Shown one piece after another: positions 38,008-46,750 of a stretch of 64,000 bases of DNA (positions are counted from its first letter, which is position 1; each line of letters begins with the position of its first letter). Position numbers and translations under genes: made by a program. A model generated the notes under the pieces. That model had not been told where the DNA came from. It made no database searches and saw only the letters and a program-made list of their open reading frames with translations. Where the stretch lies: contig SHMT01000003.1 in NCBI GenBank assembly GCA_004282745.1, positions 62,001 to 126,000 on the forward strand, written 5' to 3'. The DNA is from Candidatus Scalindua sp. SCAELEC01 (GTDB taxonomy: Bacteria; Planctomycetota; Brocadiia; Brocadiales; Scalinduaceae).

Positions 38008-38729
38008 ATTTGTAACCTTGGCAAAATTTCATTGTTGGCCTTTTCAATATCTGCTTCAAAATCAATCTCTATCCACGGAAGATCTCCCACTCTTTCAAAT
38101 CCAACTGTGCAGTGTGGTAGGAGTTCGTGCAAGGCGTCTTCATATTCAACATTGACCTTACCATTTCTCTCAAACTCTTCAAGCACATCCTTAAGGATCG
38201 CCCCCCCCTTGGCGGAAAGCTTAAGAAAGCCTACCCCTTCACCAACCAATTCGCAATCATAAGAAGACTGTTTTGAGATTCCAATTACCTTACCCCCCAC
38301 AACAAACAACTTCATCTCTTCACCAGAATCTTCAAAATCTTCATCAAGTAAGAAACAGTTTTTATCTTTTGAGGAGACCAGCTTTTCCAGCAACTTTTCG
38401 TGATACAAGACATCTGCATCCATTATCAGTGTCTCTTCATTCAACTCATTTCTGGCATACCACAAAGAGAGAATACTGCCCTTTGTATACTGTTCATTTT
38501 CTATATATCGTATATTGAAACTCGCTCCTCTGTTTTTTAACATTTCCTGGATCTTCTCTTTATGATGACCCACAACAATGACAATGTCCTGTAATCCCAG
38601 TGCAGAAAAGGATTCAAGATAATTTTCCAGAAGCGTCTTTTTCCCTATTTTAATGAGGCATTTGGGAATCGAATTGGTTACGGCCGACATCCTCTTCCCT
38701 ACACCTGCCGCTAATATTATGACCTTCAT
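37998..38729 (-). CDS. pntC: 2-Aminoethylphosphonate cytidylyltransferase, PntC-like
   Basis: This 243-residue nucleotidyltransferase has LAAGVGKRM, then PKCLIKIGKKTLLENYL (with the conserved Lys), EQYTKGSILSLWYA, MDADVLYHEKLLEKLV (metal Asp) and a late WIEIDFEADIEKA, all at the expected spacing. It activates AEP with CTP to CMP-AEP. The assignment from sequence alone could also fit an inositol-1-phosphate cytidylyltransferase; the AEP transaminase 15 bp upstream in the operon decides for PntC. Confidence 0.75.
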   Translation of the reverse strand: MKVIILAAGVGKRMSAVTNSIPKCLIKIGKKTLLENYLESFSALGLQDIVIVVGHHKEKIQEMLKNRGASFNIRYIENEQYTKGSILSLWYARNELNEETLIMDADVLYHEKLLEKLVSSKDKNCFLLDEDFEDSGEEMKLFVVGGKVIGISKQSSYDCELVGEGVGFLKLSAKGGAILKDVLEEFERNGKVNVEYEDALHELLPHCTVGFERVGDLPWIEIDFEADIEKANNEILPRLQICL

Positions 38730-38744
38730 AGCATTGAGTACCCT

Positions 38745-39824
38745 TTAAAAATTTTTTATAACCTCTTTAAAATTGTTGATGAATGCTTCCAAATCTTGCA
38801 TAGATAGCTCTCCCATATTTGCAATCCTAAAGATTTTTGCATTTAATTGACCTTGTCCCGCATAGATAACAAAGCCTCTCTCCTTTAACCTGTCATGCAG
38901 ATGCGCATATGTCATACCATGAGGTAAGTTTAAGGCGGTAATAGTATTTGAGCATATCTCTTCTGGTAAGAGACATTCCAAATGCAACTTCTTGAATTCA
39001 CTTCGGAGAAAGCCCGAAGCCCTTTCATACCTTTTTATCCGATTTGCAACGCCCTCTTCCAAGAGTTCATCCAGAGCCTCATCAAAGGCATAAAACGTTT
39101 GTACCGAGGGGGTGAATGGACATTCACTACGCTCTTCCTGTACATCAAGTTGGGAAACCAGATTAAGATAGAGTGATCGTGCCGGAATACTTCTGAGCCT
39201 ATCCAGTTCCGTTTTCTTGATGAGCACAAATGATAATCCTGGCAGGCCTTGAATACATTTATTTGATGACCCGATACAGATATCTACGCTGTCATTGACC
39301 AGATCAATCTCTTCACCACCAAGTCCGCTTATCGAATCTACGAGAAAGGCCCGATCATATTTTTTCACTATTTCACCAATACGATGGACAGGATTTAAAA
39401 GACCTGTCGTCGTCTCATGGTGCACCATAGCAACTACCTCTATATCCCTATCCTTCGATACCGCCTCTTCTATCTCTGCAATGTCTGGTTGTTCAAACCA
39501 ATCACACTTCAATACAACCTTATCAATTTTATGTGCAGTTGCAATGCGTGCTATTCTATCTCCATAGACCCCATTGTCTATGACCAAGAGTTTTTTCCCC
39601 TCACTCACCGAAGAGCAGACCCCCGCCTCTAAGGAGGCAGTACCAGAACCGGTAATAACTGCAGTTGTGTAATCACCAATGGGTGCGAATGCCTGGATAA
39701 TTTTCTTTCGTACGCCATCCAGGATCCCCGAAAATTCCCTTTCACGATGACACATATCTCCGCGCAATAGTGCATTTCTTACTCTTTGAGATGTACATAC
39801 AGGCCCCGGATTTAATAAGATCAT
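38745..39824 (-). CDS. phnW: 2-Aminoethylphosphonate:pyruvate transaminase-like aminotransferase
   Basis: This 359-residue PLP enzyme of class V has MILLNPGPVCTSQRVRNAL and ITGSGTASLEAG at the N-terminus, AMVHHETTTGLLNP in the middle, VDSISGLGGEEID (PLP-ring Asp) and GSSNKCIQGLPGLSFV with the Schiff-base Lys. The start at 39824 is preferred to a TTG eight codons upstream. Working in the amination direction it would make AEP from phosphonoacetaldehyde. Between it and the decarboxylase genes lies a 440-bp stretch with a family B repeat, which may separate two transcripts. Confidence 0.8.
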   Translation of the reverse strand: MILLNPGPVCTSQRVRNALLRGDMCHREREFSGILDGVRKKIIQAFAPIGDYTTAVITGSGTASLEAGVCSSVSEGKKLLVIDNGVYGDRIARIATAHKIDKVVLKCDWFEQPDIAEIEEAVSKDRDIEVVAMVHHETTTGLLNPVHRIGEIVKKYDRAFLVDSISGLGGEEIDLVNDSVDICIGSSNKCIQGLPGLSFVLIKKTELDRLRSIPARSLYLNLVSQLDVQEERSECPFTPSVQTFYAFDEALDELLEEGVANRIKRYERASGFLRSEFKKLHLECLLPEEICSNTITALNLPHGMTYAHLHDRLKERGFVIYAGQGQLNAKIFRIANMGELSMQDLEAFINNFKEVIKNF

Positions 39825-40042
39825 CTTTCTCAATTCAGACTCCCCCAACCTTGCCGAGCTGGAACCAAAAACATACCCTGGTTCGGCAAGGTCGTTTCAT
39901 GAAAACCTGTGGTTTTCAAACTTTCCCTGAAACAATTGCTAAATTATTGAGTTAGCGCATGCTGCGCAACTCTTTCAAAATTGCTACAACAACATTTTAA
40001 GTATTTAGTAGCACACAAAAATTTTGTAAAATGCCCCTACAT

Positions 40043-40077
40043 CCCCTCTAGAAAGAGGGGTGTCTGCGATAGCAGAC
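40043..40077. repeat. Two adjacent small hairpins
   Basis: CCCCTCT-AGAA-AGAGGGG and then GTCTGC-GATA-GCAGAC form two short stems in tandem, in the style of a REP-like unit. They lie just left of the family B element, in the gene-free stretch 39825-40286. Confidence 0.45.
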
Positions 40078-40088
40078 GGGGTGTGTAA

Positions 40089-40270
40089 TATACCCATCAC
40101 GAATTGGTTTTCGATTTTCAGAACCAGATTTCACCAGAACTTTAGATCTTTCTCAATCACAAAATACTCGACTTAGTATTACTAAGCCTCCGATTTTGTT
40201 CAATCGAAAAATCGAAATTCCAGACAAACTCTTGCCCTGAAATTCCTAAAACCACTTCGTAATGGGTATA
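40089..40270. mobile_element. MITE-like repeat family B, copy B2 (182 bp)
   Basis: This is the inverted copy of B1 at 18432-18613, with exactly the same length and only a few base differences by eye, which implies recent spread. It begins TATACCCATCACGAATTGG and ends CCACTTCGTAATGGGTATA. It sits between phnW and the decarboxylase genes, 16 bp from the end of the latter. Confidence 0.85.
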
Positions 40271-40286
40271 ACACGCAGAACGGCTG

Positions 40287-40847
40287 CTACTTTATAGCAG
40301 ACATAAAACGCTCTTTTATTTGGTTAGGAGTATGAGTTACCCTGCCGATATCTATCTCTCCCACATACCTCGAAATCTTAACGAGAAGGAGTGATGGGCC
40401 ATCTGACTCCAAGAGTTGACTCATCTCCTTTATCAAACCTTTCTTGTCGGTAACTCTCTTCGCGTACAGATATCCGGAAGATTTTGCAATGTTCTCAAGG
40501 GCTATCATGTTCGAACAGGTAGGTTGGTTGCCTGTTGACGCATACGCTTCGTTATCAAATACAATATGGAGGAAATTCTTTGGCTGGAGTGCCCCCACCA
40601 TCGCAAGAGAACCAAGATTCATCAATACATTCCCATCACCATCAAAAACTATTACCTTTCGTACATTCTCACTTAATGCCACTCCCAAACCAATAGATGA
40701 GGCTAAACCCATGGATCCTATCATATAAAAATTTTCAACCCGGTCTCTTGCGGTAAAGGTTTCCCTGCTTATAATGCCGTTCGCACATACGACTAATTGA
40801 TCTTGTAAGATTGCGGTTACTGTTTTTACTGCTTCCCGGCAATTCAA
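40287..40847 (-). CDS. Phosphonopyruvate decarboxylase, TPP-binding (beta) subunit
   Basis: This 186-residue C-terminal half of a ThDP enzyme carries VIVFDGDGNVLMNLGSLAMV and then KNFLHIVFDNEAYASTGNQP; GDG with the N about 26 residues later is the TPP/Mg motif. Fused phosphonopyruvate decarboxylases have the same sequence near their end. The alpha half is encoded immediately upstream (4-bp overlap), so the enzyme here is split like sulfopyruvate decarboxylase ComDE. AEP-pathway neighbours favour phosphonopyruvate as substrate; the pair decarboxylates it to phosphonoacetaldehyde. Confidence 0.75.
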   Translation of the reverse strand: MNCREAVKTVTAILQDQLVVCANGIISRETFTARDRVENFYMIGSMGLASSIGLGVALSENVRKVIVFDGDGNVLMNLGSLAMVGALQPKNFLHIVFDNEAYASTGNQPTCSNMIALENIAKSSGYLYAKRVTDKKGLIKEMSQLLESDGPSLLLVKISRYVGEIDIGRVTHTPNQIKERFMSAIK

Positions 40848-41335
40848 TCAATCACTCCTTTTTTTAAAAAAAGCGCTATCGGTGTTTTCCTCTCGATAAT
40901 ATGGTTAAAAGATTCTGTGATGAGCTCTTTGGCATTATCTCCGCTGAGAGTATGGTGAACGATACCTATCGTATCAAGGAGCGTGTCACAGGTCTCTCCC
41001 ATGACGATGTGTTCCGGTGCATCTTTACCGTTAAAGCCTCTCCACGTAATTATCAAGAGACACGGGAGTTCGTAAATAAGGTTTAGGGAAGTAAGGGCAT
41101 TCAAGCATTGTCCAATCCCCGAATTCTGCATTAAGGCTACGGGTATTTTTCCTGCCATGTAAGCGCCGCTTGCAATCCCTACAGCAACATCTTCTCTCAC
41201 CGCCGGTATATACGTAACATCAGACCTGTCAGTAAGTTCTGAAATCAAATTTCCAATAATTGAGCACGGGACACCCGTAAAAAAATTGAATCCGGAAGAT
41301 ACCAATTCATCTGCAAAATCTTTAGATCTAATCAT
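40844..41335 (-). CDS. Phosphonopyruvate decarboxylase, pyrimidine-binding (alpha) subunit
   Basis: This 163-residue protein matches the N-terminal domain of ThDP decarboxylases: NFFTGVPCSIIGNLISEL, then YIPAVREDVAVGIASGAYMAG (catalytic Glu in VRED) and MQNSGIGQCLNALTSL. It ends with LFLKKGVID, where the fused enzyme would continue. The ATG of the beta gene overlaps its stop. No PEP mutase gene lies within 2.5 kb upstream, so the C-P bond-forming step is encoded elsewhere. Confidence 0.75.
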   Translation of the reverse strand: MIRSKDFADELVSSGFNFFTGVPCSIIGNLISELTDRSDVTYIPAVREDVAVGIASGAYMAGKIPVALMQNSGIGQCLNALTSLNLIYELPCLLIITWRGFNGKDAPEHIVMGETCDTLLDTIGIVHHTLSGDNAKELITESFNHIIERKTPIALFLKKGVID

Positions 41336-41793
41336 ATTATCTGTTAAGTCTTAAGCTAATTTACCATAAGTTTTCTGCTTCCCAAAAATGCCATATCATA
41401 TAGCCATTTTATGAAAAGTCAAATTCATTATGCTCACGTTGACCACGATTTGACGATAGTGTGTTTACTTCCACTTCCTGCTAATTTTAACGCAAAAGAG
41501 GTGAGATAGCTATGTGTTTTTTCATTGAGGAGACAAGTAAAAGCCTACCATAGACTTGACATAATACCCCATCACACATTGCATCAGATTGCAAAGTCAG
41601 AGGAGGAATAGATCAGAAAAATCAGGAGTCACACTCGGGGTATAACTTTCCACCACTATCCAGCGCATCCTCTTGAGAGAGAAGTGTTATTAAATCGCTA
41701 TCATGAGAGCGTAGTTCGTTACAATCAGGACGGTGGAATGACGTGAATACTTGGAATATTTTATCCCGTAACAAAGCTTAGAAGAGGACACCG
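41336..41793. other. Gene-free stretch
   Basis: About 460 bp without a supportable gene, RNA or repeat. It would be the leader region of the phosphonate operon, transcribed leftward from here. I see no convincing -35/-10 pair. Confidence 0.5.
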
Positions 41794-42747
41794 CTAGCTC
41801 CTCTCCCGTACTTTTTTTGTTACCGCTTTTAATTCTTTATTCATGGCTACGATAGCCTCCTCTACCGCATCCTGCCAGTGCTTCATACCAAATTTCTCCT
41901 TCCAGGGTTCACGGGCATAAGCATTGATTATCCCACGAGAAGAGTTAACTATGGCACCAAGACCGTCCTCATTAAAACAGTTTATGAGGTCCTCTGCACG
42001 ACCTCCCTGAGCTCCGTAACCAGGTACAAGGAAATATGCGTTAGGCATCAAGGATCTGAGGGATCGGACCGTTTCCAGATTTGTCGGCGCCACCACCGCA
42101 CCAATTGAACTATAGCCTCTCTTCCCTATCATATCTTTTCCCCATGCAGCTACCAGCTCTGCAACTTTTTGGTGAACAACACTCTTTTCGTATGACAAAT
42201 CCTGAATCTCAATCGAAGAGGGATTTGAGGTCTTAACAAGTACGAACAGTCCCTTTCCGTATTGTTTCGCCATCTTGATGAAAGGCAGGATGCTGTCGGA
42301 TCCTAAATATGGGTTAAGGGTTACGGCATCTACCGCAAAGGCGGATTCCCGCATGCCTCGAAATTCAGCAACCCCTAGATGAGCAACGGCATACGCTTCA
42401 GCAGTGTGAGAGACATCGCCCCTTTTAATGTCCCCTATCACAAGCAACTCTTTTTTTTTGGCATATGCTATCGTATCAGCATATGCTTTTAACCCCCAGA
42501 TTCCAAGCAGTTCGTAAAAGGCTATTTGTAGCTTAAGGACCCCCACATGGGGTTGAACTAGATCGATTACTTGCCTGTTAAAATCGGTTATTGCCCTTGC
42601 ACCACTCTCTAACAAGCCACCCTTTTTCTGAAAAGCAGGATTGATAATCTCATCCGGGATAGAGTCCAATTGGGGATCGAGGCCCACAACTGAACAGCTT
42701 CCCTTTTTCTCTACCTTATCGACTAATTGATCAATGAAGTTTTCCAT
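41794..42747 (-). CDS. pyrF: Orotidine 5'-phosphate decarboxylase (long form)
   Basis: This 317-residue protein belongs to the long bacterial PyrF type 2. It has SVVGLDPQLDSIPDEI near the N-terminus, the catalytic IGDIKRGDVSHTAEAYA (K and D), VDAVTLNPYLGSDSI and VPGYGAQGGRAEDLI. It converts OMP to UMP in pyrimidine synthesis. The two family A repeats lie 150 bp and more upstream of the start. Confidence 0.92.
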   Translation of the reverse strand: MENFIDQLVDKVEKKGSCSVVGLDPQLDSIPDEIINPAFQKKGGLLESGARAITDFNRQVIDLVQPHVGVLKLQIAFYELLGIWGLKAYADTIAYAKKKELLVIGDIKRGDVSHTAEAYAVAHLGVAEFRGMRESAFAVDAVTLNPYLGSDSILPFIKMAKQYGKGLFVLVKTSNPSSIEIQDLSYEKSVVHQKVAELVAAWGKDMIGKRGYSSIGAVVAPTNLETVRSLRSLMPNAYFLVPGYGAQGGRAEDLINCFNEDGLGAIVNSSRGIINAYAREPWKEKFGMKHWQDAVEEAIVAMNKELKAVTKKVRERS

Positions 42748-42892
42748 CTTACTAATTTGCGACTATTTACGGTACAACGAATTAAAATGGAATTTCCTAT
42801 ACCTTCAAGTGAGATCTCACTACTCCACTTGGATTGCGGTCCCACTGAGCGGAGTCGAAGTGTAATAAACAGTGAAAGACAATACACTTATT

Positions 42893-43041
42893 TAGTGTTT
42901 GAACGAAAACTACCCATCTCCAGCGTTGCTGCAATAATTTCGCAATCCTCAAGTACAATTGTACGTTCCGGTTACGAAATTATTGCGCGCCTTGTACCTA
43001 GGCACTTTTCATTCAAACACAGGGTTTTCGTTCAGACACTA
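42893..43041. mobile_element. MITE-like repeat family A, copy A6 (long form)
   Basis: TA-GTGTTTGAACGAAAACT at the left, TTTTCGTTCAGACAC-TA at the right, with the palindromic interior AATAATTTCG ... CGAAATTATT. It is the nearest relative of A1. Three bases separate it from the next copy. Confidence 0.8.
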
Positions 43042-43043
43042 TT

Positions 43044-43169
43044 TAGTGGTTGAACCAACTGCCCAGATCCAAGGCGCGTAACAATTCCGGAACCGGAGCG
43101 TACTTAAGTACGTGAGGATTACGGGATTGTTGCAGCAACGCAGGAGATGGGTAGCTGGTTCAACCACTA
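43044..43169. mobile_element. MITE-like repeat family A, copy A7 (short form), supplying the trpG/pabA stop
   Basis: TA-GTGGTTGAACCAACTGCCC at the left and GTAGCTGGTTCAACCAC-TA at the right, with the interior CAATTCCGGAA ... CGGGATTG. The terminal CTA reads TAG on the minus strand and is the stop codon of the neighbouring glutamine amidotransferase gene. Confidence 0.8.
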
Positions 43170-43733
43170 GTTGTAATCAAGAAAATTCTGCATCAACTTC
43201 GTACCCTCAACCGTTAAGAACGATTCGGGATGAAATTGCACGCCTTCCAACTGTATCTCTTTATGCCTTATACCCATAATTTCATCTTTATCAGCATATG
43301 CCGTTATTTCAAAGCAATCGGGTAGAGTCTCCTTATTCACAATCAGAGAGTGATAGCGGGTTGCTTCGAAGGGATTTGTCAGGCCTTTAAATACCGCTGT
43401 GTTATCATGGTATATCAAAGATGTCTTACCGTGCATTATCCTTTTTGCCCTAATGATCTCTGCACCATATGTAAAGGCAATGCATTGATGCCCCAAACAG
43501 ACACCCAAGATTGGAATTTTGCCTGCAAAGGTCTTGATCACATCATTGGATATCCCTCCCTCTTTTGGCGTACAAGGTCCGGGAGATATAATGATATGGC
43601 TCAAGTCTCTCTCTTGAATCTCAGGGAGTGTAATTTTATTATTTCTCACCACTTCAATATTCGCACCAAGTGCCCCGATTTGCTGCACAAGATTGTAGGT
43701 AAATGAATCGTAGTTATCAATTATTAGTATCAT
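43167..43733 (-). CDS. trpG: Anthranilate/aminodeoxychorismate synthase glutamine amidotransferase
   Basis: This 188-residue class I amidotransferase starts at MILIIDNYDSFTYNLVQQIG, the family's usual N-terminus; an upstream extension is rejected. The catalytic triad is visible: the Cys in GVCLGHQCIAF and the His/Glu in GVQFHPESFL. It feeds ammonia to TrpE or PabB; which of the two cannot be told, and neither is adjacent. The TAG stop is formed by the end of a family A repeat. Confidence 0.88.
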   Translation of the reverse strand: MILIIDNYDSFTYNLVQQIGALGANIEVVRNNKITLPEIQERDLSHIIISPGPCTPKEGGISNDVIKTFAGKIPILGVCLGHQCIAFTYGAEIIRAKRIMHGKTSLIYHDNTAVFKGLTNPFEATRYHSLIVNKETLPDCFEITAYADKDEIMGIRHKEIQLEGVQFHPESFLTVEGTKLMQNFLDYN

Positions 43734-44038
43734 AAAGAATTTGCTTTCCTCTTCTGCACCATTTTCGCAAAGATTATCAAATCGACATATTCTAAACAGA
43801 TAACCGTATTGATGCAAGTATATAAGAGTTAAGGCACAAAAGAAAAACTTCTCTCCATTGACAAGTCAAAAATAGACCTTACAATAAACGGCGTGGTAAG
43901 TGTCCAGGAAAAATTATTTGGTATTTTACCTCCCGTCTCCACCAGAATGATTGTCACCATCCCCGCACTCATTCCGGCGAGGAGAGGTGCACCTCTGCGT
44001 TCAAAGAAAATGCTAAAGAGCTATCTCAAAGGCTTAAA

Positions 44039-44902
44039 ATGGAAATTAATGATGCAATAAAGAGCGCTTATAAGAGTCTGGAATCTTGCAATCTCTGCCC
44101 AAGAGTGTGTAATGTCAATCGTTTGAAAGGGGAAAAGGGGTTTTGTGGTATAGGCTCAAAGGCCGTAGTCTCCTCCGCATCTCCCCATTTCGGCGAAGAA
44201 TCGGTATTGGTGGGTAATGGCGGGTCAGGTACCATATTTTTTTCAGGTTGTAATTTGGGATGTGTCTTTTGTCAAAATTATGAGATCAGCCAACTTCATG
44301 ATGGCAATTTGGTTGAGATCGATGAGCTGGCACACATCATGTTACAACTGCAAACACGAGGTTGTATTAACATTAATCTTGTAACACCGACACACGTAAT
44401 TCCACACATCATAGAATCGATCCACTATGCTCGGATTAAGGGACTTACCCTACCTATTGTTTATAACTGTGGAGGTTACGAATCTATCAAATCACTGAAG
44501 TTTCTTGAAGGTACCGTAGACATCTACATGCCTGACGCAAAATATATGGATCATAATGCATCGAAGAGATACTCTCTTGCGGAGGACTACCCCACTATTT
44601 TGCAAGCCGCTTTAATAGAGATGCATAGACAAGTAGGAGATCTAGAGATTCAGGACGGAATCGCTACCAGAGGTCTCTTAGTCCGACACCTTGTAATGCC
44701 AAACAGTGTTGCAAAGAGTCAAGAGATAATAGATTTCCTTGCAAATAAAATCTCAAAAAATACGTTTGTCAACATTATGGAACAGTACAGACCCTCATTT
44801 AAAGCTAACCGTTTTCATGAAATCGACAGAATAATCACGTTTGAAGAATTAAAAAAAATTACACGCTACGTGAAAGAACAAGGCTTAAGGCTGTCGACTT
44901 GA
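44039..44902 (+). CDS. PflA-like radical SAM protein
   Basis: This 287-residue protein has an N-terminal Cys cluster (CNLCPRVCNVNRLKGEKGFC), then the radical SAM motif GCNLGCVFCQNYEIS (CX3CX2C). VYNCGGYESIKSLKFLEGTVD is typical of the group annotated as pyruvate formate-lyase activating-like or AmmeMemoRadiSam-related. The substrate is unknown; no glycyl-radical enzyme gene is adjacent. The region 43734-44038 before it shows no gene. Confidence 0.8.
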   Translation: MEINDAIKSAYKSLESCNLCPRVCNVNRLKGEKGFCGIGSKAVVSSASPHFGEESVLVGNGGSGTIFFSGCNLGCVFCQNYEISQLHDGNLVEIDELAHIMLQLQTRGCININLVTPTHVIPHIIESIHYARIKGLTLPIVYNCGGYESIKSLKFLEGTVDIYMPDAKYMDHNASKRYSLAEDYPTILQAALIEMHRQVGDLEIQDGIATRGLLVRHLVMPNSVAKSQEIIDFLANKISKNTFVNIMEQYRPSFKANRFHEIDRIITFEELKKITRYVKEQGLRLST

Positions 44903-45022
44903 AATCGGCGGCTACTGTTTACTCAGACTTGTGCTGGCTACTTAAGGCTGCTAGCTAACACGTTGGGTCTTCGGCACTACCTTTGCGCTCTATTATATCA
45001 GATAAAAAACAAGAGAAACAGA

Positions 45023-46192
45023 ATGAGTAGAGATAAATCAACCGGTTTCATGATGAAGACAAAACACAAAATTGGTACAAAACTAACAAAAAGTGCTAAG
45101 AAAAATTTCGGCTCTCTTATTTTACAAAAATATGAATACAAAGAGATTCTTGACTTTTCACATTTTATGAAAAAAATCCTACCTTCAGGTAAAACAAAAA
45201 AAATTATACATAACTTACATTTTGATCTGAGCCTAAACAAATGTGATATCTTACACTTTATGAATAAAATCAGTTTTAGTAACACTCCATGGATAACGAC
45301 CTTTGAAGGTTATCTTCCTCAATGTCCTCACATCAGAAACCTACCTTTTTTAGAAAATGCCGCCGTTAAAAGATTGGCTAGCAAAAGTTGTAAAAAACTT
45401 ATCGCATTTTCAAGATGTTCTTATGATATTGAATGTAGGTACCTGGAAAATTTCCCAGATTATAAGGATGATATCGTTCGCAAAATTTGTATCCTCCATC
45501 CACCACAACCTTTAATCATCGAAGGGTATCATCAAAAGAAATTGAACGACCAATACATCACTTTTGCTTTTGCGGGGCATGATTTTGTTCGAAAAGGCGG
45601 TATGGAAATAGTGAGGGCTTTCGACCATTTACTGCAGAAAAAGTATCCTATCAGACTTTTTATAATTTCAAAACTGAGTGCAAAGCAACGTATAGTCCTA
45701 CCCGAAAAAACTGATAACAATGAAGTCCAAAAATTCATAAAAAAATATCCGAAAAGTGTATTTTATTACAATGAACTTCCCTATCATGAGGTTTTGAAAA
45801 TATTCAAACAATCACATGTTGCCTTGCTCCCTACATATGGTGACACTTATGGTTACAGTGTATTAGAAAGCCAATCTTGTGGTTGTCCCGTGATTACAAC
45901 TGATGTTCGGGCTCTCCCCGAGACAAATAATGATAATATTGGATGGATGATTCCGGTGCCGAAAGTATTTGGACGTACTCATGCTTGTTTTCAGACGTAT
46001 GAAGAGAAACGAAAAGTCTCTGAAATAATAAAGGAAGGATTGATAAAGAATATTGAAGATATTGTAAGTAATAAGCACATCGTCCGCGAAAAAGGAATCA
46101 AGGCATTGAAAAAGATAAGGACCTTTCACAATCCTGAGTTTAGGGCAAAAGAGCTTGAAAAAATTTATGATGATATTTTGGATAATTTATAG
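45023..46192 (+). CDS. GT1 (GT4-type) glycosyltransferase, AT-rich
   Basis: This 389-residue GT-B protein has a C-terminal donor-site pattern: FAFAGHDFVRKGGMEIVRAF, HVALLPTYGDTYGYSVLESQSCG (E-x7-E type) and CPVITTDVRALPE. The chosen start (MSRDKSTG) follows GAGAAACAG; a longer frame to 44963 is possible. The gene is clearly more AT-rich, with many Lys/Asn/Ile codons, than its neighbours, which suggests later arrival by transfer. Confidence 0.75.
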   Translation: MSRDKSTGFMMKTKHKIGTKLTKSAKKNFGSLILQKYEYKEILDFSHFMKKILPSGKTKKIIHNLHFDLSLNKCDILHFMNKISFSNTPWITTFEGYLPQCPHIRNLPFLENAAVKRLASKSCKKLIAFSRCSYDIECRYLENFPDYKDDIVRKICILHPPQPLIIEGYHQKKLNDQYITFAFAGHDFVRKGGMEIVRAFDHLLQKKYPIRLFIISKLSAKQRIVLPEKTDNNEVQKFIKKYPKSVFYYNELPYHEVLKIFKQSHVALLPTYGDTYGYSVLESQSCGCPVITTDVRALPETNNDNIGWMIPVPKVFGRTHACFQTYEEKRKVSEIIKEGLIKNIEDIVSNKHIVREKGIKALKKIRTFHNPEFRAKELEKIYDDILDNL

Positions 46193-46319
46193 TAGATTTT
46201 CTTACCCTAATTTTAGGTAACCTTGCAATGTTACAGGACTGTAATTTTAAGCTTTTCTCTATTGCCTACCACACTTAAAAATGTAGATAAAAAAATTTCT
46301 ACTCACAAGTACTACAATT

Positions 46320-46691
46320 TCAATACGCAGTTCCACTATCCACTGCCTCTTTCTGCACCTCGCTTTTTTCTACTTCCGGAGTTGCTTCCTCAACCTCACC
46401 CTTCACCTCTTCCGGAGTTGCCTCTTTCACACTTTTGATTGGTGTTTTCTGAATCATAGACTCTCTCTTTGCGTTTTCCTGCAACCGCTTCATCCTTTTT
46501 ACGTCCTCACGCACTCTTTGATCTTCAAGTTCAGAACTCAGTCGTTCAGGAGTAGTAACTTCATCTTCCATACTTCCAATTGGAGTCCATTTAAATACCG
46601 TTGTTGTACCTTGAGAACCGCAACCTATAGGGACCGCCGTTATAAACAATACCATAATGTTAAACATGATAATGTGTTTAAGAGATGTCAC
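46320..46691 (-). CDS. Small putative lipoprotein
   Basis: This 123-residue protein has a GTG start at 46691, six bases after GGAGGAG. The N-terminus is hydrophobic (IIMFNIMVLFITAVPIGC) and ends at a lipobox-like Cys (PIGC). The rest is highly charged, rich in Glu, Lys and Arg, with PEEVKGEVEEATPEVEK near the end. Probably anchored to a membrane and otherwise disordered or coiled. I recognise no family. It lies 59 bp downstream of mtnA on the same strand. Confidence 0.6.
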   Translation of the reverse strand: MTSLKHIIMFNIMVLFITAVPIGCGSQGTTTVFKWTPIGSMEDEVTTPERLSSELEDQRVREDVKRMKRLQENAKRESMIQKTPIKSVKEATPEEVKGEVEEATPEVEKSEVQKEAVDSGTAY

Positions 46692-46750
46692 AAAAGCTCC
46701 TCCTTGTTTCGTTGGTAAAAAATCCATTTTTTTTACAAGTATATTCAAAC

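Noticed and set aside
40287-41335. ComDE sulfopyruvate decarboxylase
   Set aside because: The two-subunit build fits, but the AEP transaminase and PntC-like genes make phosphonopyruvate the better reading; kept as an alternative in the findings.
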